From positions 1 through 64,000 of the forward strand of contig JBLLNP010000015.1 in the NCBI GenBank assembly GCA_048058975.1: DNA of 64,000 nt. Reading direction: 5' to 3'. The DNA comes from RHLJ01 sp048058975 (GTDB lineage: Bacteria > Bacteroidota > Rhodothermia > Balneolales > Balneolaceae). Position 1 is the first letter of the stretch. Each line of letters opens with the position of its first letter. Positions 62,425 through 64,000 of the stretch are shown one piece after another. Position numbers and translations under genes: made by a program. Below the pieces are notes generated by a model. That model saw only the letters and a list, made by a program, of their open reading frames with translations. It did no database searches and was not told the origin of the DNA.

Positions 62425-63453
62425 TCAAACTCCCACGCTGTTTGTAGCTTCCACAAAGTGGTTGAAAAGCTTTCGTGCTTTACCGGATTCAAGACTGTCT
62501 GTTGCTAGCTCTTTTGCATCAGCCAATGTTTCCACTTTTCCGGATGCCTGAATGGCAAATGTTGCATTCAGCAAAGCGATTTCTTTTTGGGCTTTGGTTG
62601 CTTTATTATCAAGGATATTATTGAAAATATCTGCGTTTAAAACAGGTTTTCCTCCCACTAAGCTATCCATTTCAACTCTTTGAAAGCCAATGGACTCTGG
62701 TGTAAATAAAATACTCTCTGAAATCAAACTATCCTGTATTTCAAATATCTCCGCATCAGAAGTTGTGCTTACCTCGTCAAGCCCATCATGGGAGTTAAAA
62801 GTATAGCCGAATTCAGTATCAAGGTTAGCAAGAATATGCGCCATTTTTTCGGCTACCTCTTTACTAAAAGCTCCGATAACATATCGCTTTACTCCTGCCG
62901 GATTGCATAAAGGTCCTAGTATGTTGAAGAACGTCCTGAACCCAAGCGCTCTCCGAGCAGGCATTACATATTTCATTGCGGGATGAAACATCGGAGCAAA
63001 CATAAAGGCCATTCCAACTTCATTATAAACCTGTTCAACCCCTTTATGATCTAATTCTATTTTAGCCCCTAATTGAGCCAATACATCGGCGCTACCGCAT
63101 TTACTGGATGCACTCCGGTTTCCGTGCTTTATTACCGGAACCCCTGCTCCGGCTGTAACAACGGTTGAAACCGTGGAAATATTAAATGTTCCTGACTTAT
63201 CTCCACCGGTCCCGACAAGATCAACCGCTCCGTCAACATTTACATTGACTTTAACTGATTTCTCGCGCATCACCTTAACAAAAGCGGTTAATTCGGTAAC
63301 CGTTTCGCCTTTTAATCTCATGGCCGTAAGAAATCCAGCAACCTGTTCTGTGTTAAACTCTCCACTCATTATCGCATTCATAGAAGCTTCAGCTTCATCT
63401 GAATTCAGGTCTTCTGCAAACGAAAGCTTTTCTAAGACTCTTTTGATGTCCAC
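62425..63453 (-). CDS. trpD: Anthranilate phosphoribosyltransferase
   Basis: A 342-residue enzyme transferring phosphoribose to anthranilate. The PRPP site is DLVGTGGDKSGTFNISTV near residue 80; KHGNRSASSKCGSADVLAQLG and GPLCNPAG follow. trpE and trpG are not in the window. The first 22 bases overlap the end of the lipoprotein gene upstream, so trpD may be translationally coupled to it. Confidence 0.96.
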   Translation of the reverse strand: MDIKRVLEKLSFAEDLNSDEAEASMNAIMSGEFNTEQVAGFLTAMRLKGETVTELTAFVKVMREKSVKVNVNVDGAVDLVGTGGDKSGTFNISTVSTVVTAGAGVPVIKHGNRSASSKCGSADVLAQLGAKIELDHKGVEQVYNEVGMAFMFAPMFHPAMKYVMPARRALGFRTFFNILGPLCNPAGVKRYVIGAFSKEVAEKMAHILANLDTEFGYTFNSHDGLDEVSTTSDAEIFEIQDSLISESILFTPESIGFQRVEMDSLVGGKPVLNADIFNNILDNKATKAQKEIALLNATFAIQASGKVETLADAKELATDSLESGKARKLFNHFVEATNSVGV

Positions 63454-64000
63454 GAGCTCCTTTCTCTTGGTTTTTCTTTCTCACTTAAATCATTAAGACC
63501 TGACTTATTATACGCTTTTAAACGAGCACGGTCTAAATTTGGCATGCCTTGTGGATATCGGGCAAATTCGCTCATATTATACCAATCAGATTCGTTTTTA
63601 TAATTTATTTGAGCGCTTTTTACATGTGAAGTCGCAGAAATAGGACCACCTATAATCCACATAGGGAAAGTTAAAACAAGATAAAATCCATGCGAAACCG
63701 TAGAAACGCTACCTGCAAAAACAGCCAGAGAAGCTAAAGCGTTTTGCATATCATACCCTGTAAGTTTTGCGCTTACAATTTGATCTTTAGCCAAACTTAC
63801 AAAGGTATTATCCATGGTAATCAGAAATATACTGTCTTGTTCTATGGCCAATAATTCACCATCAATTTTTTCTACTCCTGTTTTTAACTCTACCCATCCA
63901 CCAAATATATTCTGTGCCTCAAAGTCGGGGGATCTCAGAACACCTGATGGAGCAGTTGTAGTGGCACAACCAATGCCTACAAACAGTACTATAATTAATA
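63432..64000 (-). CDS. Lipoprotein of unknown function (start outside window)
   Basis: The frame is open through the window end and has about 188 residues within it. The first visible part, LIIVLFVGIGC followed by ATTTAPSG, is a lipoprotein signal with its lipobox Cys, so only a few N-terminal residues are missing. An internal TTG at 63851 should not be taken as the start. The mature part has short strands (FGGWVELKTGVEKIDGEL), a hydrophobic stretch near the middle (FYLVLTFPMWIIGGPISAT) and a basic tail. I do not recognise the family. It overlaps trpD by 22 bases. Confidence 0.7.
   Translation of the reverse strand, partial: LIIVLFVGIGCATTTAPSGVLRSPDFEAQNIFGGWVELKTGVEKIDGELLAIEQDSIFLITMDNTFVSLAKDQIVSAKLTGYDMQNALASLAVFAGSVSTVSHGFYLVLTFPMWIIGGPISATSHVKSAQINYKNESDWYNMSEFARYPQGMPNLDRARLKAYNKSGLNDLSEKEKPRERSSWTSKES

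Overview
The window looks like a core chromosomal stretch of a Bacteroidota-related marine bacterium, most probably of the Balneolales (Balneola or Gracilimonas-like). The reasons are the AT-rich but not extreme base composition, many small lipoproteins and signal-peptide proteins of families typical of that group (DUF4920, DUF4837, a GLPGLI-like protein, a SusD fragment), promoters of the form TTTG-N21-TAnnTTTG, frequent TTG/GTG starts, and a complete RecBCD enzyme. The taxonomic call is inference from gene content; no 16S gene or ribosomal protein is present. Nothing indicates a prophage, plasmid, insertion sequence or CRISPR array.

Layout. 1-7.5 kb: end of a MATE transporter, a SUI1/YciH protein, a small metallopeptidase, a DUF4920 protein, a sialidase-like lipoprotein, an alkaline phosphatase, a DEAD-box helicase and an FKBP lipoprotein. 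7.5-16.9 kb: a minus-strand unit parA - ribbon-helix-helix gene - recC - recB - recD. 17-21.7 kb: a thioesterase, an Hpt protein, an OmpR-type regulator with its histidine kinase and a lipoprotein. 21.8-29 kb: galE, a lipoprotein aspartic protease, tRNA-Leu(CAA), an S9 peptidase, a 5'-truncated susD remnant and a carboxypeptidase-regulatory-like protein. 29.1-36.8 kb: a Thr/Ile-rich leader peptide, thrABC and signalling genes. 36.9-43.4 kb: a GNAT/ATP-grasp fusion, an esterase, a class C beta-lactamase-like hydrolase, an ECF sigma factor, an SRPBCC protein and two DUF1801 proteins. 43.4-52.4 kb: a mosaic of single genes separated by palindromic intergenic repeats, including a GIY-YIG nuclease gene bracketed by 99-bp direct repeats. 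52.4-64 kb: a minus-strand run trpD-trpC-trpF-trpB-(zinc ribbon)-trpA-DUF4837-bioF-(bioH-like)-bioC-bioD-bioA, with two almost identical 120-bp folded repeats around trpB.

The most interesting observation is that two essential-looking genes, parA and trpB, are each interrupted at a run of seven A (A_AAA_AAG and A_AAA_AAA in frame). In both, a -1 shift exactly at the slippery heptamer restores a full-length, family-typical protein. For trpB the restored stop overlaps the next gene's start as TGATG. The cause may be programmed frameshifting, polymerase slippage, real mutation or homopolymer sequencing error. Several 8-base homopolymers elsewhere in the window are read in frame, so a blanket undercall of long runs is not the obvious explanation. 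Other points of interest are the thr leader peptide, the bracketed GIY-YIG gene, the truncated susD and the joint trp-bio run.
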